Positions 54,256-62,288 of a DNA stretch of 64,000 nucleotides are shown piece after piece (within the stretch, counting starts at the first letter, position 1; each line of letters begins with the position of its first letter). The position numbers were made by a program, and so were the translations under genes. This stretch comes from Thiohalocapsa sp. PB-PSB1 (GTDB taxonomy: Bacteria; Pseudomonadota; Gammaproteobacteria; Chromatiales; Chromatiaceae), in NCBI GenBank assembly GCA_016745215.1, contig CP050890.1:5208001-5272000 (forward strand). The letters run 5' to 3'. The notes below the pieces were generated by a model, which was not told the DNA's origin, made no database searches, and saw nothing but the letters and a program-made list of their open reading frames with translations.

Positions 54256-54347
54256 GCCCAACTAGCGCCTCGGCCCGACCGCCCGTTGCCGCGCCGTCGC
54301 TTCGCTCCGGCGTGGCAACGGGCGGCGGGCCAGGCTTGACGTTGGGC
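54256..54347. other. attC-like site b
   Basis: Outer boxes GCCCAAC (54256-54262) and GTTGGGC (54341-54347) match RYYYAAC and GTTRRRY exactly and are complementary. Between them is an imperfect palindrome: left TAGCGCCTCGGCCCGACCGC, right arm GCGGCGGGCCAGGCTTGAC, with loop CGTCGCTTCGCTCCGGCG. Length is about 92 bp, in the range of chromosomal integron attC sites. The next gene starts 41 bp later. Confidence 0.85.
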
Positions 54348-54387
54348 TACACACATTTCGAGATCCGTTTACCATGAGGAAGGCACT

Positions 54388-55017
54388 ATGCGATCGTTAA
54401 TCAGCGTTTTTTCCCTAGCCATTCTTCTTGCGGTCACTTCATCCGCAGCCCAGGCAAACATCATCACAAACGGCGGGTTCGAAAATCCAGCCAATACCCC
54501 AATCGGCGGGTATGTAACGTATACCGGAGGCGAATCTTTCCCTGGATGGCAAGTAGGAGGAGACTCGATCAATGTTCACCACACCGGACATACTACCGCG
54601 CTAGCGGGAATACAGTCCCTCGATCTCTCCGGCGCCGCAGCAGGATCAATCACGCAAAGTCTATCGACTGTCTCAGGTCTCACATATCAACTAATCTTCG
54701 GATACGGTGCGCACTCCTACCATCCATATAGCGGTCCTGCTATGGCGCAGGTATTTTGGGGTGGCGTTCTGGCAGATACGGTTAGTCGCGTAGCTTCTCC
54801 AAACACAGTTGATATCAATTGGACGACAGCGACCTACTCGCTGTTGGCAACATCATCAACAACAGAGTTGTCTTTTGTCAGCCTTTCTCCAAATGGCGGG
54901 ATTTTGCTGGATGAGATTAGCGCTAGTCCTTTGTCGGTTCCTGTTATTCCCTCTTTCTGGTTACTCGGTCCGGGCTTGCTCGGTATTCGCTATTGGAGAA
55001 GACCAAGAAATAATTAG
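54388..55017 (+). CDS. Secreted protein with VPxxP-type C-terminal sorting anchor
   Basis: The 209-residue protein has a signal peptide (SVFSLAILLAVTSSAAQA) and an NIITNGGFENP-type opening followed by a jelly-roll-like domain (SLDLSGAAAGSITQSLSTVSG..YQLIFGYGAH). It resembles DUF642/choice-of-anchor carbohydrate-binding-like domains. The C-terminus is VPVIPSFWLLGPGLLGIRYW then RRPRNN: a VPxxP motif, hydrophobic helix and basic tail, the layout of PEP-CTERM/VPLPA-CTERM signals recognised by exosortases. No exosortase is in the window. It is the only gene of its cassette, between attC b and attC c. An RBS-like AGGAAGG precedes the ATG. Confidence 0.8.
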   Translation: MRSLISVFSLAILLAVTSSAAQANIITNGGFENPANTPIGGYVTYTGGESFPGWQVGGDSINVHHTGHTTALAGIQSLDLSGAAAGSITQSLSTVSGLTYQLIFGYGAHSYHPYSGPAMAQVFWGGVLADTVSRVASPNTVDINWTTATYSLLATSSTTELSFVSLSPNGGILLDEISASPLSVPVIPSFWLLGPGLLGIRYWRRPRNN

Positions 55018-55053
55018 AACCCCTATCCGGCTTCTTTTTGTATTTCAGTCGCA

Positions 55054-55145
55054 GCCCAACTAGCGCGCCACCTCCGACGCCCTACTGGCTGTCGGCGCTA
55101 ACGCGCCGACAGCCAGTAGGGCGCGGGGTGCGCGTGACGTTAGAT
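55054..55145. other. attC-like site c
   Basis: Outer boxes GCCCAAC (55054-55060) and GTTAGAT (55139-55145) match the consensus. The palindrome arms TAGCGCGCCACC.. and ..GGTGCGCGTGACG enclose an 18-bp inner stem CCCTACTGGCTGTCGGCG / CGCCGACAGCCAGTAGGG. Immediately after the G of the right box, the sequence becomes the start of the unit carrying transposase copy 2. Confidence 0.85.
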
Positions 55146-55232
55146 TAAAACGCTATCGCGTTGGAAGAGACCACACCCGAGACAAAGCAGCACCGGCGCT
55201 GAAATAAACAAGAAAAAGAATAAGCACACGCA

Positions 55233-56358
55233 ATGGCATCGCCATTCCTTTCCTCTCCAACTCCCCATCACAGAGCGGGACACACGCACTCCGGCTCCAA
55301 GCAGAGACCGACGTTCGAAGTCGCCGACATCCTGCGCGCGCATTTGCCCGACTCCCTGCACGAGCACTCCCATCCGCTGCACGTGCACAAGGTACTCAGT
55401 GCCATCCAAAACTGCCGCACCGCGGCGCTGGGCGGGCACATCGACTACTGCACTGACTGCGGCACCCTTTACAACAGCTACAACTCCTGTCGCGACCGCC
55501 ACTGCCCGAAATGTCAAGGGCTGGAGAAAGCGCGCTGGATCGAAGCGCGCAAAGACGAACTGCTGCCGGTGCCCTATTTTCATACCGTCTTCACGCTGCC
55601 GCATGCGATCAACGACTGGGTGGGGTGGAACGACAAACTGATTTACGACCTGCTGTTCGCCAGCGCAACGGACACCCTGCAAGCCTTTGCCGCTCGTCAT
55701 TGGAACGGAACCCTCGGCATCACCGCCGTGCTGCACACCTGGGGCCAGACGATGGAGCGCCACATCCATCTGCACTGCATCGTCCCAGGCGGAGCTTTAA
55801 CGTTCGATGGCGAACAGTTCAAACCCTGCCCGCATCGTGACTGGTTATTCCCGGTCAAAGCGCTGTCCAAGGTCTTCCGCGGAAACTACCTCGAGCGCCT
55901 GGAGCACGCGCATACCACAGGCGAGCTGAAGACACCGCCGGGCACGCACTTCGCCGCGTTGCGCAAGGCACTGCGCGAGCACGACTGGGTGGTCTACGCC
56001 AAACCCCCGTTCGGCGGACCGCAACAGATCATCGACTACCTCGGGCGATACACCCACCGCATTGCCATCAGCAACCACCGCATCCTCAATCTTGCCGACG
56101 GCAAAGTCACCTTCACCTGGAAAGACTATAAAGACGGCGCCAAGACCAAAGTGATGACGCTGGACGCCAACGAATTCATCCGGCGGTTCACGCTGCACAT
56201 CCTGCCGCCGCGCTTCACCCGCATCCGCCACTACGGACTGCTCGCCTGCGGACACCGCGCGACCAAGCTCAATCGTGCCAAAGCGCTGCTTGGCCTAGCG
56301 CCGGTGACGACGACCAAAGTGCGCGAGCCCTACGACGTCTTGCTGCAACGCCTGACCG
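55233..56358 (+). pseudogene. IS91-like HUH transposase, copy 2, N-terminal part (split by ISAs1)
   Basis: The first 375 codons match copy 1 (51774-53018). Zinc ribbon, HUH motif (MERHIHLHC) and tyrosine region (IDYLGRYTHRIAISNHR) are all present. From about base 660 the two copies diverge (for example LERAHAAGELKSPPG in copy 1 against LEHAHTTGELKTPPG here). The ISAs1 copy 2 interrupts the codon after ..LLQRLT. The remaining 40 codons continue at 57647. The truncated product would keep the catalytic residues but lose the C-terminal zinc knuckle. Confidence 0.88.
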
Positions 56359-57636
56359 CAGGGCAAACGCATCTAAATTTCCCATTTTAGGCCGCCTGTA
56401 GGACATCTAGTAACTGCTCAAGATAATCTGTATCCCAGCCGGCACGGAGTCGCTTTAATTTAATGCTTTTCTTTGAGGTCGTATCTTTCCTGAGAATATT
56501 GAGTGCAATGTGCCGTAGGATGGAATAGTTTTCAGGTGCATGACCTTTTCGCGTTCGATTGGCATCTTCGGAAAAGGACACATCCAGAACCCAATGCAGT
56601 GAATTCTCAATTCCCCAATGAGAGCGAACCGCTTGGGCAAATCGTTTAACATCGCCTGACAGGCTGGCAATGAAATAGCGCCGGTCCGTGGTTACTTTTT
56701 TTCCATCATCTCGAATCGACTCTACCATCCCGATACCCCGGAAACCTTTCCATTGTTCGGCGTAATGCCCTAAGGAATGATCAGTGAAATAATAATACCG
56801 ACGCGTCTCCAGGCGACCATGGTTTTTCTCTTTCGTTTCAAGAAAAACACTCGCATCCCGGCAGCATTGGTCGAGATCGACCGATTCGAACCAAGCGATG
56901 ACATCTTGATGAAAAGTGCTCTGGTTGCCTTTCAATGAAAATACCCAATCTGCTTGTTTTTCAACAATTTTCTCCGCAATCTTCTTTTGGCATCCCATCG
57001 CGTCGATACTGACTACACAGCCTTTGATCTCCAGTAAATCCAACAATTTCGGTATCGCTGTAATTTCATTTGATTTTTCTTCGGTCTTGAGTTGACCCAA
57101 TACGAGCGATGAGTGACAAGCCCACGCACTCACCATGTGAATTGCCTTATTTCCATTAGCTCTATCATGCGATCTGCGCACCGTTTTCCCATCGATCGGT
57201 ATAATATCCCCATCAAACTTCGGCTCTATCGACTTCACCCAGGAGATGAAACAGGTTCGGAATTGATCGGGGTCAATACGGGCAAATACACGATTGAACG
57301 TGTCATGCGAGGGAATCCCATTGGGCAATTCCAAAAACTTCCGTAACCACTGTTCATGGGTTTGACCAAACTCCTCCATCGCATCCCAGCTCTCTCCCAT
57401 ACATAACGTCGAACAAATCGCTATCGTTATGATATCAGCCAGCTTATGCCTTTTTGTCCTGTCGATACGGGGGTCGTTCAGATCGGAAAAATGACCGGCG
57501 ATTGTCGTATCTTTTTCCTCTTCATTTATAGGTCTGATCATTCCCATTTTAATAACCCTCTATTAAATCATATGATCTTCAATTTTCGCCATCATAACAC
57601 ATTGTTTTCTAAATATTTTTAGATGCGTTTGCCCTG
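56359..57636. mobile_element. ISAs1-family insertion sequence, copy 2 (1278 bp)
   Basis: Ends CAGGGCAAACGCATCTAAA in inverted orientation; target duplication CGCCTGACCG at 56349-56358 and 57637-57646. It has the same length, ends and orientation as copy 1 (16599-17876). Confidence 0.93.
56387..57547 (-). CDS. ISAs1-family transposase, copy 2
   Basis: This 386-residue transposase is identical to that of copy 1, with the same motifs (IPIDGKTVRRSHD, VVSIDAMGCQKK, GIENSLHWVLDVSF). The complete identity, with different target duplications, shows recent transposition rather than segmental duplication. Confidence 0.94.
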   Translation of the reverse strand: MGMIRPINEEEKDTTIAGHFSDLNDPRIDRTKRHKLADIITIAICSTLCMGESWDAMEEFGQTHEQWLRKFLELPNGIPSHDTFNRVFARIDPDQFRTCFISWVKSIEPKFDGDIIPIDGKTVRRSHDRANGNKAIHMVSAWACHSSLVLGQLKTEEKSNEITAIPKLLDLLEIKGCVVSIDAMGCQKKIAEKIVEKQADWVFSLKGNQSTFHQDVIAWFESVDLDQCCRDASVFLETKEKNHGRLETRRYYYFTDHSLGHYAEQWKGFRGIGMVESIRDDGKKVTTDRRYFIASLSGDVKRFAQAVRSHWGIENSLHWVLDVSFSEDANRTRKGHAPENYSILRHIALNILRKDTTSKKSIKLKRLRAGWDTDYLEQLLDVLQAA

Positions 57637-57646
57637 CGCCTGACCG

Positions 57647-57765
57647 GCAAAGACATCCACGTCTGCCCGAGCTGCGGCGGACGGCTACGACGTCAGCGCG
57701 ACCTTGCGCCCACCATTGGACCCGCTCGCGGCCAAGACCCGCCGCTTGCGTGCGAGGCGGCCTGA
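57647..57765 (+). pseudogene. IS91-like HUH transposase, copy 2, C-terminal part
   Basis: The frame resumes as GKDIHVCPSCGGRLRRQRDL and ends ..QDPPLACEAA-stop, matching the end of copy 1. It contains the CxxC zinc knuckle. It joins 55233-56358 in frame when the element and one duplication are removed. Confidence 0.85.
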
Positions 57766-58024
57766 TGCACATCTCCTCCACTCGATCCGCATCGGCTCGG
57801 GACAGTGCTGCTATGTTGCGACGCGACCGCGGTGAGCGAAAAACCGTTGTGCTCCATGCGAAATCGCTGCGCCCGCGGGACCGAGCGCGCGCAACGGAGC
57901 CTTGCTCGTGCAACTGCGCCAACATCAGCGGGAGTTTCCAGGCCCCACCCAGGGCTTGACTGTTGTAGAATCCACATAGCGGTTCGCTGAGACGGACACC
58001 GAAGCGAACCAAAAAAATGTTTTA

Positions 58025-58131
58025 ATCTAACAGGGCGTTGAACCTGCCGAGCCCGCGCCGGTCGGGCCGCGAGCGCGAAGCGCCGCGGTGCCCGACCGGC
58101 GCGGGCTCGGCAGGTTAACTAAACGTTGGGC
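58025..58131. other. attC-like site d
   Basis: Outer boxes ATCTAAC (58025-58031) and GTTGGGC (58125-58131) fit the consensus. The arms AACCTGCCGAGCCCGCGCCG and their mirror repeat those of site a, so the two transposase units share the same attC. The loop region is GCGAGCGCGAAGCGCCGC, an inversion-like variant of site a's loop. The next gene starts 23 bp later. Confidence 0.83.
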
Positions 58132-58153
58132 ACGCAAAAATGGAGACTCTCAC

Positions 58154-59404
58154 ATGCGCTGTTTCGCTGTATCCATACTCTTGGCTGGGCTCGGCCTTTG
58201 TGCAACGAGCGTACAAGCTGGCTTGTTTCAAGGTGCTACTAGCGGCGTTTTTTCAGAACCGACGGGCGGCACAAGTGCTGTCTGGTCGGGCGTTGGAACG
58301 AACACATTTACAACAGGAAATGCGCAGTCGGGCAGTTCGCCAAATTCACTATCGTATAGTGCGGTTAGTTTCACTGCGGATGTTGACGAGTATGTTCGCT
58401 TAGGAAATCTTGAATACTATAACGGTAGAACGGATACCGGCACCGCTGTTGACTCTGTTCCGCTTGACTTGCAAGTATCTTTTGCTCAACCATTCAGTGA
58501 CTCTTTCTCGCTAGACTACGGTTTCGACTTTTACGTCACACCGAATACGACTGGCGACAATACTCGGGATGCAGATTCTCTTTTTTTACTCCCGCAACTA
58601 AATCAAACGACGTTCGATTACAACTATTCACAATACAGCCTTGAACTAGTTGGATTCTCTGATAACGATGGTTCGACCATCTCCAATGTTTTTCTTTTGC
58701 CAGAAGATTCAACCGTCAATTCTGGCCTGTACGGCCGCATAACGACCGCGCCCACCGGCGGATCATTTCAAGGTAGCGTGGAAGGGCTCTTCGGAACGCC
58801 TGATGCTAGTTCTGGGGCCGTCTACTCCGGCGTCGGCTCTAGTGTGTTCAGTAGCGGAGACGCGATCGCAGGGAGCCTGGCAAACGAAGTCGAATTTAAG
58901 CCCGTCAATTTCTCGACTAACGTAAACGAATCCTTTCTTGTCGGCTATTTGGCATATACCAATGGGCGTACATCACTTGGCACGAACGTAGACTCCGTTC
59001 CTCTCGACATCTCCTTTGCATTTGACGACCCCTCGATTATCTCTGACATCTTTACATTTGCGTTCGATTTTGACATCACAACAAACTCGACTGGTGACCC
59101 GATTCTAGATGCCGATTCATTATTCCTCTTGTCACAGGAATCCATCGGAACGTTTACCCAAGACAATAGGCTCTACAGCCTTGAGTTACTCGGATTTTCG
59201 ACTGACCTAGGACTGACCGCCGAAGATACATTCGTACTTCCTGAGGATCAGACCGTCTTCACCGGGCTATACGCACGAATATCGGCGGTCCCAGTTCCGG
59301 CAAGCGGCGTATTGCTCGTGGCAAGCGGCGTATTGCTCGTGCTCGGGCTTTTTCTCATGGCGCCCAGCTTCGTATTTCGCCGTAGAGCCATCGCTTACCA
59401 GTAG
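58154..59404 (+). CDS. Secreted protein with two choice-of-anchor K-like domains and VPVPA anchor
   Basis: The 416-residue protein has a signal peptide (FAVSILLAGLGLCATSVQAG) and two homologous domains of about 165 residues. They run from FQGATSGVFSEPTGGTSAVW to ..LLPEDSTVNSGLYGRI and from FQGSVEGLFGTPDASSGAVY to ..VLPEDQTVFTGLYARI. Each has the GVG-x-x-x-F and DSVPLDxxxxF patterns seen in choice-of-anchor K domains. The C-terminus is AVPVPASGVLLVASGVLLVL with a basic end (FRRRAIAYQ), a VPxPA-CTERM-like exosortase signal. A 21-bp tandem duplication lengthens its helix by ASGVLLV. It is the single gene of the cassette between attC d and the broken attC e. The ATG at 58154 gives the signal peptide. 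Confidence 0.82.
   Translation: MRCFAVSILLAGLGLCATSVQAGLFQGATSGVFSEPTGGTSAVWSGVGTNTFTTGNAQSGSSPNSLSYSAVSFTADVDEYVRLGNLEYYNGRTDTGTAVDSVPLDLQVSFAQPFSDSFSLDYGFDFYVTPNTTGDNTRDADSLFLLPQLNQTTFDYNYSQYSLELVGFSDNDGSTISNVFLLPEDSTVNSGLYGRITTAPTGGSFQGSVEGLFGTPDASSGAVYSGVGSSVFSSGDAIAGSLANEVEFKPVNFSTNVNESFLVGYLAYTNGRTSLGTNVDSVPLDISFAFDDPSIISDIFTFAFDFDITTNSTGDPILDADSLFLLSQESIGTFTQDNRLYSLELLGFSTDLGLTAEDTFVLPEDQTVFTGLYARISAVPVPASGVLLVASGVLLVLGLFLMAPSFVFRRRAIAYQ
59299..59340. repeat. 21-bp in-frame tandem duplication in the anchor helix
   Basis: GGCAAGCGGCGTATTGCTCG plus T occurs twice in direct succession (59299-59319 and 59320-59340), adding seven residues to the C-terminal hydrophobic helix. Confidence 0.9.
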
Positions 59405-59437
59405 CGGCAGATTTGCTTTGATGAACGTAATTTAGAA

Positions 59438-59514
59438 TGCCCAACCAGCGCGCCAGCCCGACCGCCAACTGACCAGCCGCCGCTGACGCGGGCGGCTGGT
59501 CAGTTGGGGGCGCG
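59438..59514. other. attC-like site e, right end lost
   Basis: The left box GCCCAAC (59438-59444) and CAGCGCGCCAGCCCGACCGC are followed by the inner stem (CCAACTGACCAGCCGCC / GGCGGCTGGTCAGTTGG). The right arm stops at GGGGGCGCG and the expected GTGACGTTRRRY box is absent. REP sequence begins exactly there at 59515. Confidence 0.72.
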
Positions 59515-59539
59515 AAAACCGGGGACAGACCACGGTTTT
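59515..59539. repeat. REP arm, left of RAYT relic 2
   Basis: Twenty-five bases starting AAAACCGGGGACAGACCACG, imperfectly palindromic in themselves, are repeated in perfect inverted orientation at 60354-60378. The broken attC e ends where this begins. Confidence 0.85.
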
Positions 59540-59588
59540 CTGACGTGAAAACAGAGTGAAAACAGGAGAGGGTTTTCTTATTTCCACG

Positions 59589-60309
59589 TTAGATCGGCAA
59601 CTTAAGCTGATCGTCGTCGGGTGCCTCTTTCCTCGGTCGTCCGGACTTGCCGGGCCAGGTACGCCGGCCGACCATCGAGGCAATTTGCCGCTGGAAACGC
59701 TCACTGCCGAGCGCGAACCCGCCGTTGGGTCGCATCCCGAATGGCTGTAAGGTCGCCTTCAGGGATTTCATCGGCGAAGAGGCTCAGGTAGCGAGCACGG
59801 CGCGCTTGCTCGCCCTCGGCGAGGGCGCAATAAATAGAGTGCGGAACGACCACCAGATCGCGGACGCCCAAAGCGTTGCAACGGTAGCTCGACCAAGGAT
59901 AATCGCCCGGCGCTTGCACCACGCGCGCGCGAACCGGGTTCAGCTCGATGTAGCGTTGGCAGGCGAGCAGATAGCTGTCCGCCTCAATGACAGACGAGCG
60001 AAAGCGCCCTTCAAAAAGCGTGCCGGTCCGACGGTAGGTCCGGTTGATATATTGCACGTAGCGTTGTCCCAGTCCCTTCATAAGCAGCGACGGTCCCCGA
60101 TCGGTTGCCGGTGTCATGAGCAAGTGCAGATGATTGGTCATGAGCACCTAGGCATGGACCCACACCGACTCCGCTGCCGCTCGCTCGACCAGCATGCCGA
60201 GGAGCGCCCGATAATCGGCGTCGTCGAAGAAGATCGCGGACCGGTCGATACCGCGCAGAATGGCGTGCAACGGAAAGCCGGCTGCGACGATGCGTGCGTG
60301 TCGGGGCAT
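59589..60309 (-). pseudogene. REP-associated tyrosine transposase (RAYT) relic 2
   Basis: From the ATG at 60309 the frame reads MPRHARIVAAGFPLHAILRG, then SVWVHA-stop-VLMTNHLHLLMTP (HUH motif interrupted just before by TAG, where the family has tyrosine). It continues GLGQRYVQYINRTYRRTGTL (catalytic tyrosine region), FRSSVIEADSYLLACQRYIE and LNPVRARVVQAPGDYPWSSY. Near 59740 the frame shifts; the end (NGGFALGSERFQRQIASMVG then KSGRPRKE) is in another frame. It is bounded by perfect inverted REP arms. It is a relic of a Y1/IS200-like domesticated transposase. Confidence 0.82.
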
Positions 60310-60353
60310 AAGAATCCGCTTGCGTGAACGTTCGTTCTTGGCTAGTCTAACGC

Positions 60354-60378
60354 AAAACCGTGGTCTGTCCCCGGTTTT
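60354..60378. repeat. REP arm, right of RAYT relic 2 (inverted)
   Basis: A 25-bp exact reverse complement of 59515-59539, here reading AAAACCGTGGTCTGTCCCCG and onward. Confidence 0.85.
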
Positions 60379-60408
60379 GCTATTTTGTTCTGGGCTTATG
60401 CTAAGCGT

Positions 60409-60488
60409 ATGTCTCGGCTCCCACGCATCATCGTTCCCGGCATCCCCCACTATGTGACGCAGCGTGGGAACAGACGCCAACAAGTTTT
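60409..60488 (+). pseudogene. N-terminal fragment of a third RAYT-like transposase
   Basis: The frame MSRLPRIIVPGIPHYVTQRG then NRRQQV is the opening of a Y1/REP-associated transposase (GxPHHVxQRGNRRQxxF). It is cut at 60488 by the ISL3 element; the remainder is not on the far side of that element. Confidence 0.75.
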
Positions 60489-61961
60489 GGCTCTCCCGGA
60501 TTTCATGGGAACCAATAAAAATTTGAAAAACAACTACTTAAGCTCATTTTTTCGTACACATCAAGGTTAAAATGTAGTCGAGCGCAAACTCTGTAACTCA
60601 TTGATTTATAATGTGTCAACCCCGAACCGGTCATATCCGTTGAGATCCAAGCATATCCTTATGATAGAGGCGTCCAAGGTTGGTGATGCCATAGCAGCGG
60701 CGTTTGATGACTTTGATCTTATTATTTAATCCCTCGACAAAGCCGCTGGTATGTCGACCAATAAAATAATTGGTCACTTCCTCAAAATGCGTATTCAGCG
60801 TACCGAGGAAGCTATCAAAGCAACTGAGCTTGCGGTTGGTGACACGTTTCATCCAGCCACGCAGTTTGCGCTTACCCTGACCTTTTGATAGGCGGCTTTC
60901 ATAGATGGCAGTGAGTGATTCGCAAGCCTCATAGGCTTCTTGTAATTTTGGTGAATAGCGAAAGAGCCGATTCAGCATGCGTCGCTCATCTGCATTCAGA
61001 TCGGCGCGACGCTGACGCAGCAGCCAATGCACGTTCTTGAACGACTTGCGCTCTTCTTTGGAGAGGATATGGCACAGCCGTTTCCATTCGCTTTTGCGCA
61101 GGTTTTCCAGTCCATTTCGGTACAGCTTGGCAACATGGAATCGATCCGCGCAAATGTGTATGCGCTTGCCGAACACGGCTTTAGCGGCACCGATGAAGCC
61201 TTGATAAAGATCTGAGCACACACTCTGGACGGTATTTCGCAAGCGCTTGGGAATGCTGAGAAAAAACTCCTGTACGCTGGCCTTGGTGCGGTCGCCGAGC
61301 AGGCCGATGACATGCAATGTCTCGTTAATGTAAGCGCTGACAACGACGACAAAATCACGATGACCTTTTTTCAACGCAATCTCATCAATGCCAATGACCT
61401 CCAAGCGTTCAATTGCGTTCCAATCGACATCGCACGCCATGTTTCGATCCAAAATACCCTGCAGTGCGTCGACACCAATGGCATGCTTGCGACTGACATC
61501 CTCGAGCGTACTGTTGATCAACTCCAGCAGCATCTGCTGTTCGAATGCTTTTGTCACTCGGGAGCGCCGCGTGTACCATGACAGCGTTTGGCTCGTTGTC
61601 GGACGCCCTTCGCAGAAGTGGCATTGATAACGCTTCGGCCTCAAAATAAGAACAACTTTATACTCGAATAATGGCAAATGGCGTAACTCTATCTCTTGAC
61701 CATGGCCATACTCATGATCGATTGGCCGACCACAGCGATGACAGTTCGTACCCTCCAGTGTGCTATGCACATAGACTTTAAGTGTCTTGCGCTCGCCGAG
61801 CACCACGCGATCAACGGCGATATCAGGAAGATTTAAAAGCGTCTGAAGGGTCTCTTTATCAAATGTCATTATCAACAGCGTCCAGATGGGGTTTCAGCGA
61901 CAGGCGGTTCTCAAGTTGTTGATCTACATGATATAACAGTCCCAGGAGATCCGGGAGAGCC
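60489..61961. mobile_element. ISL3-family insertion sequence (about 1.47 kb)
   Basis: Inverted ends GGCTCTCCCGGATTTCATGG (left) and GGCTCTCCCGGATCTCCTGG (right, reverse complement) are typical of ISL3. No matching 8-bp target duplication was found (left flank CAAGTTTT, right flank CTAATTTT). The ends may therefore have recombined with other DNA or flanking sequence been lost. A 13-bp direct repeat CTAATTTTTGGCG occurs twice just right of the element. Confidence 0.85.
60631..61869 (-). CDS. ISL3-family transposase
   Basis: This transposase of about 412 residues has an N-terminal zinc finger (NCHRCGRPID..YQCHFCEGR) and a helix-turn-helix region (ELINSTLEDVSRKHAIGVDALQGIL). The DDE core has VIGIDEIALKKGHRDFVVV (first Asp), KRIHICADRFHVAKLYR (second Asp) and HTSGFVEGLNNKIKVIKRRCYG (Glu). 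The frame is intact. The ATG at 61869 was taken; the TTG two codons earlier is an alternative. Confidence 0.92.
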   Translation of the reverse strand: MTFDKETLQTLLNLPDIAVDRVVLGERKTLKVYVHSTLEGTNCHRCGRPIDHEYGHGQEIELRHLPLFEYKVVLILRPKRYQCHFCEGRPTTSQTLSWYTRRSRVTKAFEQQMLLELINSTLEDVSRKHAIGVDALQGILDRNMACDVDWNAIERLEVIGIDEIALKKGHRDFVVVVSAYINETLHVIGLLGDRTKASVQEFFLSIPKRLRNTVQSVCSDLYQGFIGAAKAVFGKRIHICADRFHVAKLYRNGLENLRKSEWKRLCHILSKEERKSFKNVHWLLRQRRADLNADERRMLNRLFRYSPKLQEAYEACESLTAIYESRLSKGQGKRKLRGWMKRVTNRKLSCFDSFLGTLNTHFEEVTNYFIGRHTSGFVEGLNNKIKVIKRRCYGITNLGRLYHKDMLGSQRI

Positions 61962-62000
61962 CTAATTTTTGGCGCTAATTTTTGGCGAAGGTATTGCCGG

Positions 62001-62288
62001 GTGGCTTGGATTTCCTATCCGTTAAGTCAAACTACTCTGGTTTCGGTCTCCATAGCGCTTTTTCTGACTGTTGCTGCATGTTCTTCCCCTCAGGAACGCT
62101 GCGAGAATTCGGGTGGCCAATACTCTTGCAAGACAGTGTCAGGTCAGAAGCTTACTTATAGCCAAATTGTCGATCACTGCGCCTATGCGGCGAGCGTAGG
62201 AAGCCCCGGAGGGTATGCCGCAAGGCGCGACGACTGCGTTTACGAGATGAAAAGAAAGACCGCACCGCAGAAGAAATGCATATGCTCC
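62001..62288 (+). pseudogene. Lipoprotein-like gene, N-terminal part (split by IS4)
   Basis: From a GTG at 62001 the frame has a hydrophobic signal (LVSVSIALFLTVAACSS, lipobox VAAC), then a cysteine-rich region (QERCENSGGQYSCKTVSG and CAYAASVGSPGGYAARRDDCVYEMKR). It is cut after ..KKCICS. It continues in frame at 63705 when the IS4 element and one 10-bp duplication are removed. The beginning is uncertain because the ISL3 element lies 40 bp upstream. No family recognised. Confidence 0.6.
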
